From Bretschneidera sinensis (taxonomy: Eukaryota; Streptophyta; Magnoliopsida; Brassicales; Akaniaceae), in NCBI GenBank assembly GCA_023935145.1, contig CM043705.1, positions 52,956,084-53,020,083 on the forward strand: a DNA stretch of 64,000 nucleotides, read 5' to 3'. The translations under genes were made by a program, and so were the position numbers. Of the stretch, positions 1 to 11,140 are shown piece by piece (the stretch's first letter is position 1; each line of letters opens with the position of its first letter). Under the pieces are notes generated by a model. It did not search any database, was not told where the DNA came from, and was given only the letters and a program-made list of their open reading frames with translations.

Positions 1-657
1 ATTCAGTTGTATAGATTGATTGTTAAACATTGTTTATGATTTACTCTTTGATTAAATAAGAAGGATTTGAATTCATGTGATAGCTGCAATTTATGTTATT
101 CTTCTCTTAGATTTTCTTAATCCAGTTATCACATTCTTCTTCTCCATATAAGTCTAGTCAAGCTTTTCTTATATCAAAGCTATTAGATGCAATTAATTTC
201 GGTAAATCTATCTTATAGGTTTGTCCATTACTGCAGTATTATTATTGAAATATATTGTCGCTTCTTGATAATTTATAAGATAGATCTTGTGTGTTTGAAT
301 TGGAATTAAGGAATAATTTATAGCAATTACATTAGCATATTTATGTGCTTTGATTGAATATTTACCAATTGCTTGTTTTGGATATGAAACTAGTAATTGA
401 GATAAAACATTTGAGTTAAGATAGGAATAAAGCAACAAACTTAGGAAGGATTCCTGGAACCTTGTTATTTCTTTATTGAATTCTTCATCATATTTTCACA
501 ACTCTCTTATATAATTTCATTCGTAAAACTCAAATTTTCTTATTTGAACTTTATCGTTTAGTGTTTAAGGTTTACACTTTCTCTTGTAGTTCGCTTTCCT
601 CGTGGGATCGACACCTCAGCTATACAATATAATCGCGTGTTAGTTTGAGTGTTATCA
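1..657 (+). repeat. Right end of an Athila-1-family LTR (partial)
   Basis: This segment aligns along its length with the last ~617 bp of the LTR at 48332-49665; base 1 corresponds to about 49049. It ends in the same terminal sequence (GTGTTATCA here, GTGTAATCA there). The next bases, CCACC (658-662), are the likely target-site duplication, because retroelement sequence of another family starts immediately afterwards. The body of this element and its other LTR lie left of the window. No coding sequence is present. Confidence 0.85.
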
Positions 658-915
658 CCACCCCAGATGGAGCGTTCCTTGTTATAAGGAACTGTAGTAC
701 AGAATCAGAGGCAAGCATGATCTGTTGCTTCTGTAGCTCAGAAGAATATTGGTGGGACCCATAGATTTGGGGGATAGTATGTGGGAACTGGAAGTTATGG
801 TAAATGTGGGAGTGTACTACCTAGATGATGTGATAACGTGATAAAAATACTAGAACATGTTATAGATGTAATCTGATAAGATATTTATCCCAGAATTGTT
901 CTAATTTGAGGTGCA

Positions 916-1245
916 TTGTATGTAGAAAAGGTGGATATATCAATGTTGGTTAATCCTAGTGCAACCTATTCTTTTGCATCCAATGTATTTATGAAGTTTA
1001 TTGATGCATGTATTAGTCCTTTTATGCATAATAGTATTGTTGAAGTTTCCACTAGAGATAGAGTGATAATCATAAATGTTTACAAGGGTTGTGTGATTCG
1101 TATCAGTGATAAAGAATTTGAAGTTGATTTATTACCTTTGAATATGATAGATTTTCATTTGATTTTGGGAATGAATTGGTTGTCGATGTATTACGTCTGG
1201 GTTGATTGTTCCAGAAAGAACATAGTGTTCAAGATATGGACATGA
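916..1245 (+). pseudogene. Retropepsin-like protease of the Tekay-like element
   Basis: About 110 codons stay open and match the Ty3/gypsy aspartic protease: an active-site loop followed by a GxxFEVDL-like strand and the LGMNWLS motif near the C-terminus. The expected catalytic loop D-P-G-A-T-H-S-F reads N-P-S-A-T-Y-S-F here (from about residue 13). The catalytic Asp is Asn and the Gly is Ser, so it cannot be active. Both changes fit G-to-A transitions on this strand, the class expected from deamination of methylated cytosine on the other strand. It is flanked by remnants of gag (upstream) and reverse transcriptase (downstream). Confidence 0.75.
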
Positions 1246-1474
1246 GGAGTGTAACTTTTAGGGAGAACATAAGATACTCTCGAACTATCTTATTTTCCTC
1301 TGACTACTAGCAGATGGTTGAAGAAGGGTTGTGAGGAGTATTTGGCATACATAATGGATTCTAAAAAGGAAAATAGTGTTGAAAGATTATTCTAATGTAT
1401 TTCTTGATGAATTGTCTAGTTGTCTCCCAGTAGGGAGATCAAATTCTCTATTGATATGATACCAGGTTCATCAC

Positions 1475-2700
1475 ATATATCTATAGCACCCTACAGAGTG
1501 ATACTCACTGAGTTGAGAGAATTGAAAGTTCAGCTTTAAGGGTTTTTATATAAACAATTTATTCGACCAAGTGTGTCACCATGGGGAGCCCTTGTATTAT
1601 TTGTAAAGAAGAAAGATAGAATGATGATATGGTGTATAGATTACAAACAGCCGAATAAGATCACCATTAAGACCAAATATCCTTTACCCAGAATAAATGA
1701 TTTATTTAAGAAGTTGCAAGGAGCAAGGTATTTTCTAATATAAACCTGAGATCAGGTTATCACCCATTTGAGAATAAAAGAAAGAAATGTGTCTAAGACT
1801 GCTTTTAGGACACATTATGGTCATAAGTTTCTTGTGATGCCATTCGGGTTGACTAATGCTCCAGCAACATTCATGGACTTGATAAATAAAATGTTAAACT
1901 ATTTCTTGATATTTTTGTGGTTGTGTTCATTAATGATATCTTGGTGTATTCCAAGACTAAGGAATAACATGTAAAATATTTAGAGAGTGTGTTGGAGATT
2001 TTGAGGAGAGAGAGATTGTATGTAAAATTTTCTAAATATAAGTTTTGGTTGAATAAAGTAACTTTCTTAGAACATGTAATATCTAGAGATGGTATAACAG
2101 TTGATCCACAAAAGGTAGAGACAATGTTGAGTTGGAAGAAACCAACTAATGTAACTGAGATTAGAATCTTCTTGGGGTTAGTTGGATTTTTATAGAAGAT
2201 TCATTCAAATTTTTTTTATTATTGCCATACTTTTGACTAGATTGATCAGGGAAGAGGTAAAATTTGTAGGGTCTAGAGAGTGTGAGAAAAATTTCCAATT
2301 ACTAAAGGAGAAATTGACTATAACTCTAGTATTGGTACTTCCTTTTGTGATGAGGGATTTGTGGTGAATAGTGATACATTCCATCAAGAGTTGAGATGTG
2401 TGTTGATGCAACATGGGAAGGTAGTGACATATGCTTCTAGGCAATAGAAGAATCATGAAAGAAATTACCTTATCCATGACTTAGAATTAGCTACCATAGT
2501 GTTTGCTTTAAAAATTTGGAGACATCATTTGTATGGAGCCACTTATGAGATATTTATTGATCACAAGAGTTTGATATACTTAAATACCTAGAGAGAGTTG
2601 AATTTGAGACAAGGGCGGTGGATGGAGTTGATTAGTGACTATGATTGTAAAATTCACTAGCATCTAGGAAAAGTGAAGGTGGTAACTGATACATTGAGTA
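1475..2700 (+). pseudogene. Reverse transcriptase and RNase H of the Tekay-like element
   Basis: Translated pieces in shifting frames follow the Ty3/gypsy reverse transcriptase order: [14 protein letters not shown] (about 1573-1615), [12 protein letters not shown] (about 1839-1875), and FINDILVYS (about 1915-1945). The catalytic FxDD box reads FIND, so the first Asp is Asn. LGLVGFYRRFI follows near 2175-2205. RNase H remnants ([23 protein letters not shown]) occupy about 2440-2580. There are several in-frame stops and at least three frameshifts. It would have copied element RNA into cDNA; this copy is inactive. Confidence 0.75.
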
Positions 2701-2759
2701 GAGACTCTATAGAAGGATTAACTGTTATTGAGAGTCATATTATGAAATTGATGACAGAT

Positions 2760-3990
2760 TTAAGAGAGATAAGAATGAAGTTGAGTATCAGTGATAGAAG
2801 ATCATTGTTAGCAAACATGGTTATACAGTCATCTATAGTAGAATGCTTGTTAGAGATGCAAGGTAGAGATAAGAGATAGAAAAGATTAAGTAGGAAGTCC
2901 TTAGTAAAAAACAATATGAGTTAAAAATTAGAGATGATGGTATTTTGATATCGAAACATAGAAATTGTGTTTCCAATGATGTTGAGATGAAAAAAGAGAT
3001 ATTAAGAGAGGCATACAGTTCAGTGTATTCGATGCACCTGGGTAACAATTAAATGTATAGAGGATTGAGACAAAATTACTAGAGGTCAGGATTAAAGAGG
3101 GAGGTAGCTAAATATATTTCTAGATATTTGGTTTATCAGCAAGTGAAGTCAGAGAATAAACATCATACATGCTTATTATAGCCTTTTCCAGTGCTTGAAT
3201 AGCCATGAGAGAATGTGAGTATAAATTTTGTTTCTGGATTTCCCCTTACCCAGAGAGATTTTGATGTTGTGTAGGTGATTGTAGATATATTATCTAAACC
3301 ATCTCATTTTTGTCTTATTAAACTACTTGGAGTCCTGAAAAGTTGGTTGAACTGTATGTAGCTAAGATTGCATAAAGCGCCTTTGAGAATTGTATCAGAT
3401 AGAAATGCTAGATTTACATCTTGGTTTTTGGAAAGGCTTTCAAAAAAACAATCCACGAGTACGTAGTTACAATTTAGTACAACTTTTCACCCTCAAACAG
3501 ATGATCATACAGAAAGGATTATTAGAGTACTAGAAGATATGTTAAGGGCAAATGTGATATTCTCAGTAAGTTGGGATGCTTACTTGCCATTAATTGAATT
3601 TGCTTATAAAAATCAAAATCAATCTAGTATTGAGATTTCAACAGGAAAGGAAAGTTGAGTCCAAAATATGTGGGACCCTATGAGGTTGTTGAGGAAGTTG
3701 GGCTAGCCGTGTATAGCCTGGAATTGCCTCCAAAGTTGAAGCAATTACACAAATTGTTTCATGTTTCACTTTTGATAAAGTGTTTACATGATGAATCTCA
3801 TAATATTTCGAGCCAAGCTGTAGAAATTAAGGAAGGTTTGACCTTTATACAAGTACCAATGAGAAATTTAGATAAAAAAGAACAAGCTTTGTGTAATGAA
3901 ATAATTCAAATTGTTCAAGTTTTGTGGCGGAACAAAGATATTGAAGAAATTACGTGAGAATGTGAATCAACTATGAAGATATATTATCTG
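2760..3990 (+). pseudogene. Integrase and chromodomain-like tail of the Tekay-like element
   Basis: Remnants of the HHCC zinc region (about 3000-3130), the catalytic core with RIVSDRNARFTSWF (near 3385-3430) and FHPQTDxxTER (near 3488-3520) are visible between stops. From 3655 an open stretch of 100 codons begins SPKYVGPYEVVEEVG and contains KLHxLFHVSLL. It ends with a domain containing LDKKEQALxNE and VLWRNKDIEE, the C-terminal tail seen in Tekay/Del chromoviruses. The coding sequence ends shortly before the polypurine-rich segment at 4040. Confidence 0.75.
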
Positions 3991-4053
3991 CAGTTCTTTC
4001 TTGAGTTAGGTAAGGAAATTTCGAGGACGAAATTTTTCTAAGGTGGGTAGAAT

Positions 4054-4421
4054 TGTAATACCCGTGATCTTAGAGTATGGGTAAAGAAGTAAATTGATAA
4101 ATACGATATGGAATTAAAATAATATATATGTGAAAGATTTATTATTGAATAAAATAATTCTTTTGAAAAAAAAAATTTGAAGCGTCTAGAAGGACAAAGG
4201 AAAAAGAAAAAGAAAATATTTGTAAAAATTCATGCATAATATGTTGTATATACTATTTAATTAAGATCTGAATGATGTAACTCCCCTGTTGAGGGTTGAG
4301 GATTTATGTATGTAAATCATTCAGTTGTTTTTTTTATATTATTGCATATATGTGTCGTGTTAGGATTTCAAAAAGTGACAACACTATCTCGGGGGTGGCC
4401 AACCTGGGATGGGTTGTTACA
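4054..4421 (+). repeat. Right LTR of the Tekay-like element (internally deleted)
   Basis: Starts TGTAATACCC and ends GGTTGTTACA, matching on the opposite strand the outer ends of the 2.6-kb LTRs at 34662-37249 and 41531-44142. Only about 370 bp remain, so roughly 2.2 kb of the LTR interior is missing. The 30 bp before it (GAAATTTCGAGGACGAAATT) also occur next to the left LTR of the nested copy (near 37270). The SIRE-like copia resumes at 4422. Confidence 0.85.
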
Positions 4422-4487
4422 CATGCATATTTAAGAAATCCTTGAATCTTCAATAATTATTATCTTAGGATCATGCATCATCAACAT

Positions 4488-4862
4488 GTCTACAATTATA
4501 GAGCACCTTATAATGCTAAGATAGTATGGGTCCCTAAAGGAACCGTATTTTTTAGGACTAACCCTAAAGGACCCAAGAATTTTTGGGTAACTAAAAGTGA
4601 AATTGTATATTCTTGTGTAATATAGATATGTCTCCACACCAAGAAAAAAGGTAACTATTGGTACCTTGATAGTGGATGCTTAAAGCACATGACCGGTGAT
4701 CAAATCTTGTTCAAGGAGCTAATTCTAAAGGATGGAGGACACATCACCATTGGAGACAATACAAAAATAAAGATCATTGGGTATGGCAAAGTTGGTAATA
4801 ATTTCTTAACTATTGATCATGTGTTATATGTGCAAGGCTTTAAGCCAAATTTTCTTACTTGA
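4488..4862 (+). pseudogene. Gag tail and protease start of the SIRE-like copia
   Basis: The reading frame near 4488-4620 contains a KIVWVPKG..NPKGPKxFWV segment like that between gag and protease in Sireviruses. After a frame change it continues with WYLDSGCLKHMTGD (about 4657-4700), the copia protease active site with the D-S-G triad intact, followed by GGHITIGDN and IDHVLYVxGxKxNFLT. A stop follows at about 4861. The piece is N-terminally incomplete because the element is interrupted at 4421/4422. Confidence 0.7.
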
Positions 4863-4949
4863 CAAAAGCAACAAAGTCATATTTTAAACCTCTTATTGTC
4901 TAGTTATAGACATCAAAAGTAATAAGATCAAGTTTGTTGGCCATAGACG

Positions 4950-4952
<3 letters not shown>

Positions 4953-5022
<70 letters not shown>
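4953..5022. repeat. (AT)n microsatellite
   Basis: About 35 uninterrupted AT units within the protease-integrase junction of the SIRE-like copia. It breaks the coding sequence and is a late expansion inside dead sequence. Confidence 0.97.
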
Positions 5023-5027
<5 letters not shown>

Positions 5028-5790
5028 CCAAAAATCTTTGTTAAATGGGAAAAGTTTCAAAAATCAAATTTGAAAAAGATAAGGTGTGTGATGCTTGTCA
5101 AATGGGAAAGTAAACATGAATTTTTTTTTAAATCAAAAAATATAGTCTCGACTACTAGACCATTGAAACTTTTGCATATTGACTTGTTTGGTCCAATAAG
5201 TACTATTAATCTTGGTGGCCATCAATATACTCTTGTTATTGTTGATGATTATTCAAGATATATCTTTGTTATTTTTATTACTCATAAGGATGAAGCATAC
5301 AAAGGATTTGTGAACTTTTGTAAAAGGTTCAAAATGAAAAAGGAATTTTTATTTCAAGTATTAGAAGTGATCATAGAAAAGAATTTGAAACTAAAGTTTT
5401 TCAAATTTTTTGTGATGAAAATGGAATTGATCACAACTTTTCAGCACCTATAACTCCTCAACAAAATGGAGTTGTTGAGAGGAAAATTAAAGTTCTATGA
5501 GAATTTGCTAGAACAATGCTTTGTGAAAATAGTTTGCCAAAATACTTTTGGATGGAAGCTGTAAACCCTTCTTGCTATGTTTTAAATAGAGTTTTAATTA
5601 AGCCTATGCTTGACAAAACCCCATATGAGTTATAGAAAGGTAGAAAGCCTAATATCTCTTATTTTCGTGCTTTTGGCTGCAAGTGTTTCATCTTAAATAA
5701 CAATAAAACAACTTTAGGTAAATTTAAATCCAAGAACGATGAAGAAATATTCTTAGGATATTCAACCTCTACTAAAGTGTATAGAGTCTT
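5028..5790 (+). pseudogene. Integrase of the SIRE-like copia
   Basis: The pre-integrase zinc segment reads CDACQMGK near 5090-5110. The catalytic core follows: LLHIDLFGPI..INLGGHQYTLVIVDDYSRY (about 5167-5260) carries the first two acidic residues of the DDE set. After frameshifts, HNFSAPITPQQNGVVERK (about 5430-5485) carries the catalytic Glu. ARTMLCENSLPKYFWMEAVN and the CKCFILNN segment extend to about 5700. At least two frameshifts and several stops are present. Confidence 0.75.
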
Positions 5791-7670
5791 TAACAAAAGA
5801 ACTCTAGTGGTTGAAGAATCTGTACATGTTGCCTTCGATGAGTCTAACCCAATTAGTAGTAGAGTGGTTTTGTTTAATAATGATATAGATTTTATTCCAA
5901 GAATGGAAACAATTACTCCCATTGTTGACCTGAAGGAGAGCCAACCTAAAACAAGTCAAGAGGTAGATGCTCTTAATCTTGATCAACCATCTACAAGTCA
6001 ACAAGATGATAGTCTTCCCAAAGATTGGAGGTATGTGAATTATCATCCAATCGATCAAGTGATTGGTGATCCTTCACAAGGGGTAAAAACTCGATCCTCT
6101 ATTAGAAATATTTAATTGTGTAGCTTATTTATCTCAAGTAGAACCCAAGACTTTTGTAGAAGTTGAAAACGATGTTGATTAGATAAATGCTATGCAAGAA
6201 GAATTAAATAAATTTGAAAGAAACGAAGTATGGAATCTAGTTCCTAAACCGAATAATCACACTATAATAGGAACTAAATGGGTATATAGAAAAAAAATGG
6301 ATGAAAATGGAATAGTAACTAGGAACAAGGCTAGGCTAGTTGCTAAGGGATATAATCAAGAAGAAGGAATAGATTTTAATGAGACCTATGCTCCATTAGC
6401 TAGATTAGAAGCCATTCGTATGTTATTGGCTTTTGCATGTTTCAAAAAATTTAAGCTATTTCAAATGGATGTAAAAAGTACATTTTTAAATAGTTTAATA
6501 GAAGAAGAGGTGCATGTTGAACAATCTCTTGGATTTGAAAATCCTAGTCTTCCAAACTATGTTTATAAGATTTCTAAAGCTCTCTATGGGTTGAAGAAAG
6601 CTCCAAAAGCATGGTATGAAAGACTAAGTAAGTTTTTGCTTGAAAATTGTTTTACAAGAAGAAAAATTGACACAACTCTTTTCATAAAAACTCATAAAAA
6701 TGACACACTACTAGTCCAAATATATGTTGATGATATTATATTTGGTGCTACTAATGAATCTATGTGTCAAGTGTGTGTATGTAAGGTGAATTTGAAATGA
6801 GCATGATGTGAGAACTTACCTACTTTCTTGGACTTCAAATCAAATAGTTGAAAGAAGGCATCTTCATTAATCAATCAAAGTATACCAAAGACCTATTAAA
6901 GAGGTTCAGGATGGAAAGCTCAAAGTCAATTGCACTCCTATGAGAACTTCTACAAAATTTGACTTAGATGAGAAATGTAAGTGTGTAGATACTAAAACTT
7001 ATAGAAGTATGATAGGAGCTTTACTTTATCTAACTGCAAGTATACCTGATATAATGTTTAGTGTATGCATGTGTGCTAAATTTCAAGCTAATCCTAAGGA
7101 ATCACATATAATTGCGGTAAAAAGAATCCTTAGATATCTACAAGGAACTCAAAACCTAGGGTTATGGTATTCTAGAAAATCAACTTTTGAGCTTGTAGGA
7201 TATTCATATGCTGAGTTTGTAGGTTGTGGGCTAGATAGAAAAAGCACCACTTGTACATGCCAATATTTAGGTGCAATGTTAACCTTTTGGTTTTTAAGAA
7301 ACAAAATTCGATTGTACTATCAACCGCAGAAGCGGAATATGTAGCAGCCGGAAGTTGTTATGCACAAGTGTTGTGGATGAAACAACAATTAGAAGACTAT
7401 GACATGAACTTTAGAGATATACCAATTTATTGTGATAACACTAGTGCTATCAAATGGACCAAAAACCCTATTCAGCATTCTAGAACCAAACACTTAGAAA
7501 TTAGACATCACTTCATAAGAGACCATGCTCAAAAGGGTGATATTAGACTAGAATTCATTCTTTTAAAAGATCAAATAACTGATATTCTTACTAAACCCTT
7601 AAGTGAAAATAGCTTTTACAATATTAGATTATTGATGGGCTTGAAAGACTATGATAAAATGTATGTTTGA
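5777..7670 (+). pseudogene. Reverse transcriptase and RNase H of the SIRE-like copia
   Basis: An acidic linker (5777-6115) leads to a frameshift. The best-preserved part is 6192-6800, about 200 open codons with EVWNLVPKP, GTKWVYRKKMDENG, RNKARLVAKGYNQEEGIDFNETYAPLARLE, QMDVKSTFLN (first catalytic Asp) and IYVDDIIFGAT (YVDD box). After another break, 6940-7344 carries YRSMIGALLYLTASIPDI, and 7251-7670 carries STAEAEYVAAG, YCDNTSAI and KHLEIRHHFIRD of RNase H, ending about ten residues after LLMGL. This is one of the least degraded pol regions in the window, but it still has at least three breaks. Confidence 0.85.
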
Positions 7671-7809
7671 TTACATCAATATTCATCATATGCATATTTA
7701 ACATCTAGTGAATGAGTATTTACACTTATTTAATATGTCTTTCACTCAAGATGCATAGATAAACAATTTTGTGCTAAAATTCCAAGTTAGTGCTCAAAAT
7801 TTTAAGTAC

Positions 7810-8075
7810 CTAGTCAACTAGTAGCATGACCCCAGTCGACTGGTATCCCATTACCCATTTTACCAGTCGACTAGTACAAGCATCCAGTTGATTGGTACTA
7901 CAAGACATTGTTTGGAGCCGAAAATTTGAAATTTTGGTGGCCTACCTAGTCGACTAGTATGAGACATACAGTCAACTGATGTCTCTCTGCTAGTTTACCC
8001 AGTCGACTGGTATGTCAAAAAATCCTCAAAATGAAGAAGGACCCAGTTGACTGGTACCCTAACCCAATCGACTGG
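7810..8075. repeat. Palindrome array, SIRE copy A (CCAGTCGACTGG family)
   Basis: Nine copies of a 12-bp palindrome or its decayed forms: 7810-7821, 7832-7843, 7863-7874, 7884-7895, 7946-7957, 7969-7978 (core only), 7999-8010, 8043-8054, 8064-8075. The consensus is CCAGTCGACTGG, usually followed by TA. Variants mostly change the central CG to TG or CA, as expected from methylated-CpG decay. The array lies between pol (ends 7670) and the extra ORF (starts 8299). The same word is repeated in the LTR at 10831-11035. Confidence 0.9.
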
Positions 8076-8298
8076 TATCGTGATTCTATAAATAGTCTCT
8101 TCAAATTTTTCACTTTTCACTCCATTTTAAAAAACCTTAAGCTTTCTCTCTCTAGAAAATTGTTAATTTTAGCCCAAAATCTCTCAAATTCACTCCATAG
8201 AACCTTCAATCATACCTCAAATCACCTCATTTTAAAATTTTTACTGTTGAAAACTCCATATTTCCCCAAATCTCTCTTTAAAATGATTTTTCACTAAA

Positions 8299-9690
8299 AT
8301 GGCTAAGAGAATATGCTTAAAACCCACTATTGTTGGACCTCACGCGCCTACAAGGCATCGTTCTAAGAAGTTCTCGACATCGGATACTAAGGCGAAGACT
8401 GAGCTCGATGACTCGCTCTTTTAGAGCCCCACCGCTAAGAGCAAGTATAATTCTGTAATACGCAACAAGAATATCATAACGGGTAGATTCGTTGATTTTG
8501 ATTCTTTCTGTCATACAAATTTTGATATATTACCTGTTTTCGAGGCTATTCACTTGACACCACTTATCAAGATTCACCAGAAATTTTACCCTCTCTTCAT
8601 TCACCAGTTCTACGCCAACCTGGTGAAACCAAGTCTACTGGCTCTTCGATTCAAGACCAGTTTAGTGGGGGTAGAATTCGAGGTGAACACTGACCTCCTG
8701 GTCAGCATACTGAGGATCCCCGTGGAAAGGGTCCAATGGAGTCTGGATAGATGGCCAGAAAACTTTGATTATGAGGAGGCGAGCCAGATTTTTAGGGGTA
8801 ACCCTAACTATATTTTTAGGCCCACTACATTGCACCAATGAATTGACATGCCCCTCAACTCAAAGCTGTTCAATCTTATTATGAGTTGGACTATCCACCC
8901 GAGACTCGGGAGTCAGGGTTATCTATCTAAGATAGATGTGGTATTGATTTGGTGTCTCAAAACTGGACACCATTTCAATATCTACCCCCTATTTCTTGCT
9001 AACATGATTAATGGCAAAGTGAGTGACTCTGGGTACCTCCCATACAGGATGTTCGTCACCTTGATCCTCTAGTATTTCCATATCCCTCTACCAGCCTCAG
9101 AGGCTCAGGACATCAACCCCAAAGACATCATAAATGCCCATCGACTCAAAACTGTTCAATCTCATTGTGATTTGGATCATCCACCCGATACTCAGGAGTC
9201 GGGACTATCTATCTAAGATAGATGTTGTCTCAAAACTGGACATCATTTATATATCTACCCCCTACTGCTCGCTAACATGATTAATGGCAAAGCGAGTGAC
9301 TATGAGTGCCTCCTATACGGGATGTTCATCACCTTGATCCTCCAGTATTTCCATGTCCCTCCACTTGCCTCAGAGGCTTAGGACATCGGCCCTAATGACA
9401 TCATAAATGTCTATTCTCTAAAGAAGATGGGGAATATGATCTGAGAGGGTATGATCTATTCCAAGGCTGGGAGGAACATTCGATTCGGAGATAATGACAG
9501 CAGTGAGGAGGACGAAGAGGTTCCTGATGATGCAACTCCTCCCTCTACCATAGACATTAACCCTAGTCCATAGCATGCTAGATATGGTGGCTCTAGCGGG
9601 TGTCAGGCCGGATATAAGGATTTACTACAGGCTGTTGTGAGCCTCCAGCTGTCCATGCAATCAAGCTTCCAAAGCTTGAGCTCTTAAGTC
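8299..9690 (+). pseudogene. ORF3 of the SIRE-like copia (plant transposon protein-like)
   Basis: An ATG at 8299 opens MAKRICLKPTIVG..., a basic N-terminus. A stop follows after about 35 codons (near 8422), then the frame continues to about 8841 with KFYPLFIHQFYANL and SLVGVEFEVNTDLLVSILRIP. This FYANL...V.G...I...L pattern recurs in the ORF3 products of Athila-1 (30205-31334) and Athila-2 (20279-21410), which I relate to the 'putative plant transposon protein' family. The middle (8853-9413) is an imperfect tandem duplication. An acidic stretch (DNDSSEEDEEVPDD, near 9500) precedes a C-terminal coiled-coil-like part. The role is not established; in copia elements an ORF at this position has been called env-like. 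Confidence 0.6.
8853..9413 (+). repeat. ~280-bp tandem duplication inside SIRE ORF3
   Basis: Positions 8853-9138 and 9139-9413 are diverged copies of one unit. Both begin with (G)ACTCAAA(G/A)CTGTTCAATCT, contain CTATCTATCTAAGATAGATG and CTAACATGATTAATGGCAAA, and end with GACATCATAAATG. The second copy lacks about 12 bp (the ATTTGGT region). The duplication repeats the central part of the ORF3 protein. Confidence 0.85.
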
Positions 9691-10230
9691 GATCACATAC
9701 GTTGAGACTTACGCATACTGCGAGACGATTCCGAGTTGCGCCGAGAGCACACAAAGGGCTCTCTGGTTTAGATTTGGGATCTTCTTCATGACGACTTCGA
9801 ATCCCCCACTCGGTGAGATCTTAGTTTTAGTATTTAGATTACCATTGTACAACTCTTAGATGTTTAGCACAAACATTCATTTTCTTTGTATTACATTCAT
9901 GTATTGTACTCATACAACTCTCTAGAAAGCTCATAATGATTGGATATATCTAGATATTTGCATTGTTTTACATATTTAGACTTTAGCTCATATATATATG
10001 CCACTTTTATGCTATATGATTGCTTGGTTTGAACCATTTGTGCTCATCTATATGCTTTATATGGTAACACTTATGTGCAAACTTCTGTTTCTTGTCGGGA
10101 AGTCTTCCCAATTTCGAATCATGCCTAATTTTTTTATACAAGTTTTTTTTTCCTTATCTTCATGACTATGGTGTTTAAATTTCTTATTTTTCAAGTTTAC
10201 ATCCCTTTTTTTATTTTTGTCAAAACAAGG

Positions 10231-10516
10231 GAGAAAAATGAGAAAAATCAAGTAAAAGAGAAAACTGTATGTAAACTTGGAATAAAGCATAAATTTAAGG
10301 GGAGCATTGCTCTGAACATGTTGATAAATGTATTATAGACTTGTACTGCTTGGTTAGGTTGATATAACTGTATTTAAACTACATTTGAATGCTTAACAAA
10401 TTAGTTTTTATCAAAAAAACAGAGGAGACTATACCCAAAGTTTTCTAAAAACCAACACTTAGCTTTTAAAACTGTTTTTTTCTCCTTGGTTTTGTCATCA
10501 TAAAAAACGGGGAGAT
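10231..10516 (+). other. Polypurine tracts before the SIRE 3' LTR
   Basis: Purine-rich words precede the LTR: AGGGAGAAAAATGAGAAAAA near 10229, AAGGGGAGCA near 10298, and AAAAACGGGGAGA at about 10503-10515, immediately before the LTR start. The last is the expected primer for plus-strand DNA synthesis. Multiple such tracts are a described feature of Sireviruses. Confidence 0.6.
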
Positions 10517-10830
10517 TGCTTACCCATATTTAATTTTAATAATGACAAAACACTACTCTAATTGCACTAGTAGTTTTATCTAAGTGTTTAAGCGGTAAAA
10601 TCATTCAGTACAGAAACAGGATGCAAAAACTAAACGTGATTCAGACACCAAAACAAGCCAGAAGATCTAGAATAGGCATTAAGGTAATTGAAACAATTAT
10701 GAATCTCTTATGTTCAATAACATAGCTTGATATGTAGCTCAATTTAAAGACTATAACAAAACTAAAAAACATAAAAAGTTTCTAAGTCAAAAACTGTTTT
10801 TTGAAAAGGAAAACTGGGTTGAAAGACAAC

Positions 10831-11035
10831 CCAGTCGACTGGGTTGAAAGACAACCCAGTCGACTGGGTCCTTATACTAGTCGACTGGGATATGGAACAG
10901 AAAGTTCCTAGTCGACTTGTGCTGAGGAGCCAATCAACTAGTAACTTCACCCAGTCGACTGGTACTCTCTCTAAGCCTAAAAGTGAATATTTTTCACTTG
11001 ACCCAGTCGACTGATACAAGGACCTAGTCGACTGG
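10831..11035. repeat. Palindrome array, SIRE LTR (CCAGTCGACTGG family)
   Basis: Eight copies of the word also found at 7810-8075: 10831-10842, 10856-10867, 10877-10888, 10908-10919, 10930-10941, 10951-10962, 11003-11014, 11024-11035. The array ends about 95 bp before the TATA-like box at 11131, placing it in the upstream promoter region of the LTR. Confidence 0.9.
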
Positions 11036-11130
11036 TAATTCGAAAAATATGACTGTTTAAGATGCAAGACTTAAGAATTTAATGCCTCAAACCTACCAAG
11101 TCAGTTTCAAACAATCATATTGATTCAAGG

Positions 11131-11140
11131 CTATATAAAC
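11131..11140 (+). promoter_or_regulatory. TATA-like box of the SIRE LTR
   Basis: CTATATAAAC lies downstream of the palindrome array, in a suitable position for the LTR's RNA polymerase II promoter. Confidence 0.5.

Larger units (their letters stand above)
658..4421 (+). mobile_element. Tekay/Del-like Ty3/gypsy retrotransposon, right part
   Basis: The segment runs from the tail of gag through protease, reverse transcriptase, RNase H and integrase to a right LTR. The bases at 658-740 match, on the opposite strand, the gag tail of the nested element near 40430-40510. The C-terminal region has the LRNK/VLWRN type tail typical of the Tekay/Del chromovirus lineage. The left half is outside the window, separated by the Athila LTR that inserted at 657/658. 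Every domain has stops or frameshifts, so the copy is dead. The element itself lies inside a SIRE-like copia, which resumes at 4422. Confidence 0.8.

Noticed and set aside
10762..11067. Minus-strand open frame with repeated PVDW residues
   Set aside because: It is the translation of the CCAGTCGACTGG palindrome array in the SIRE LTR, not a gene.
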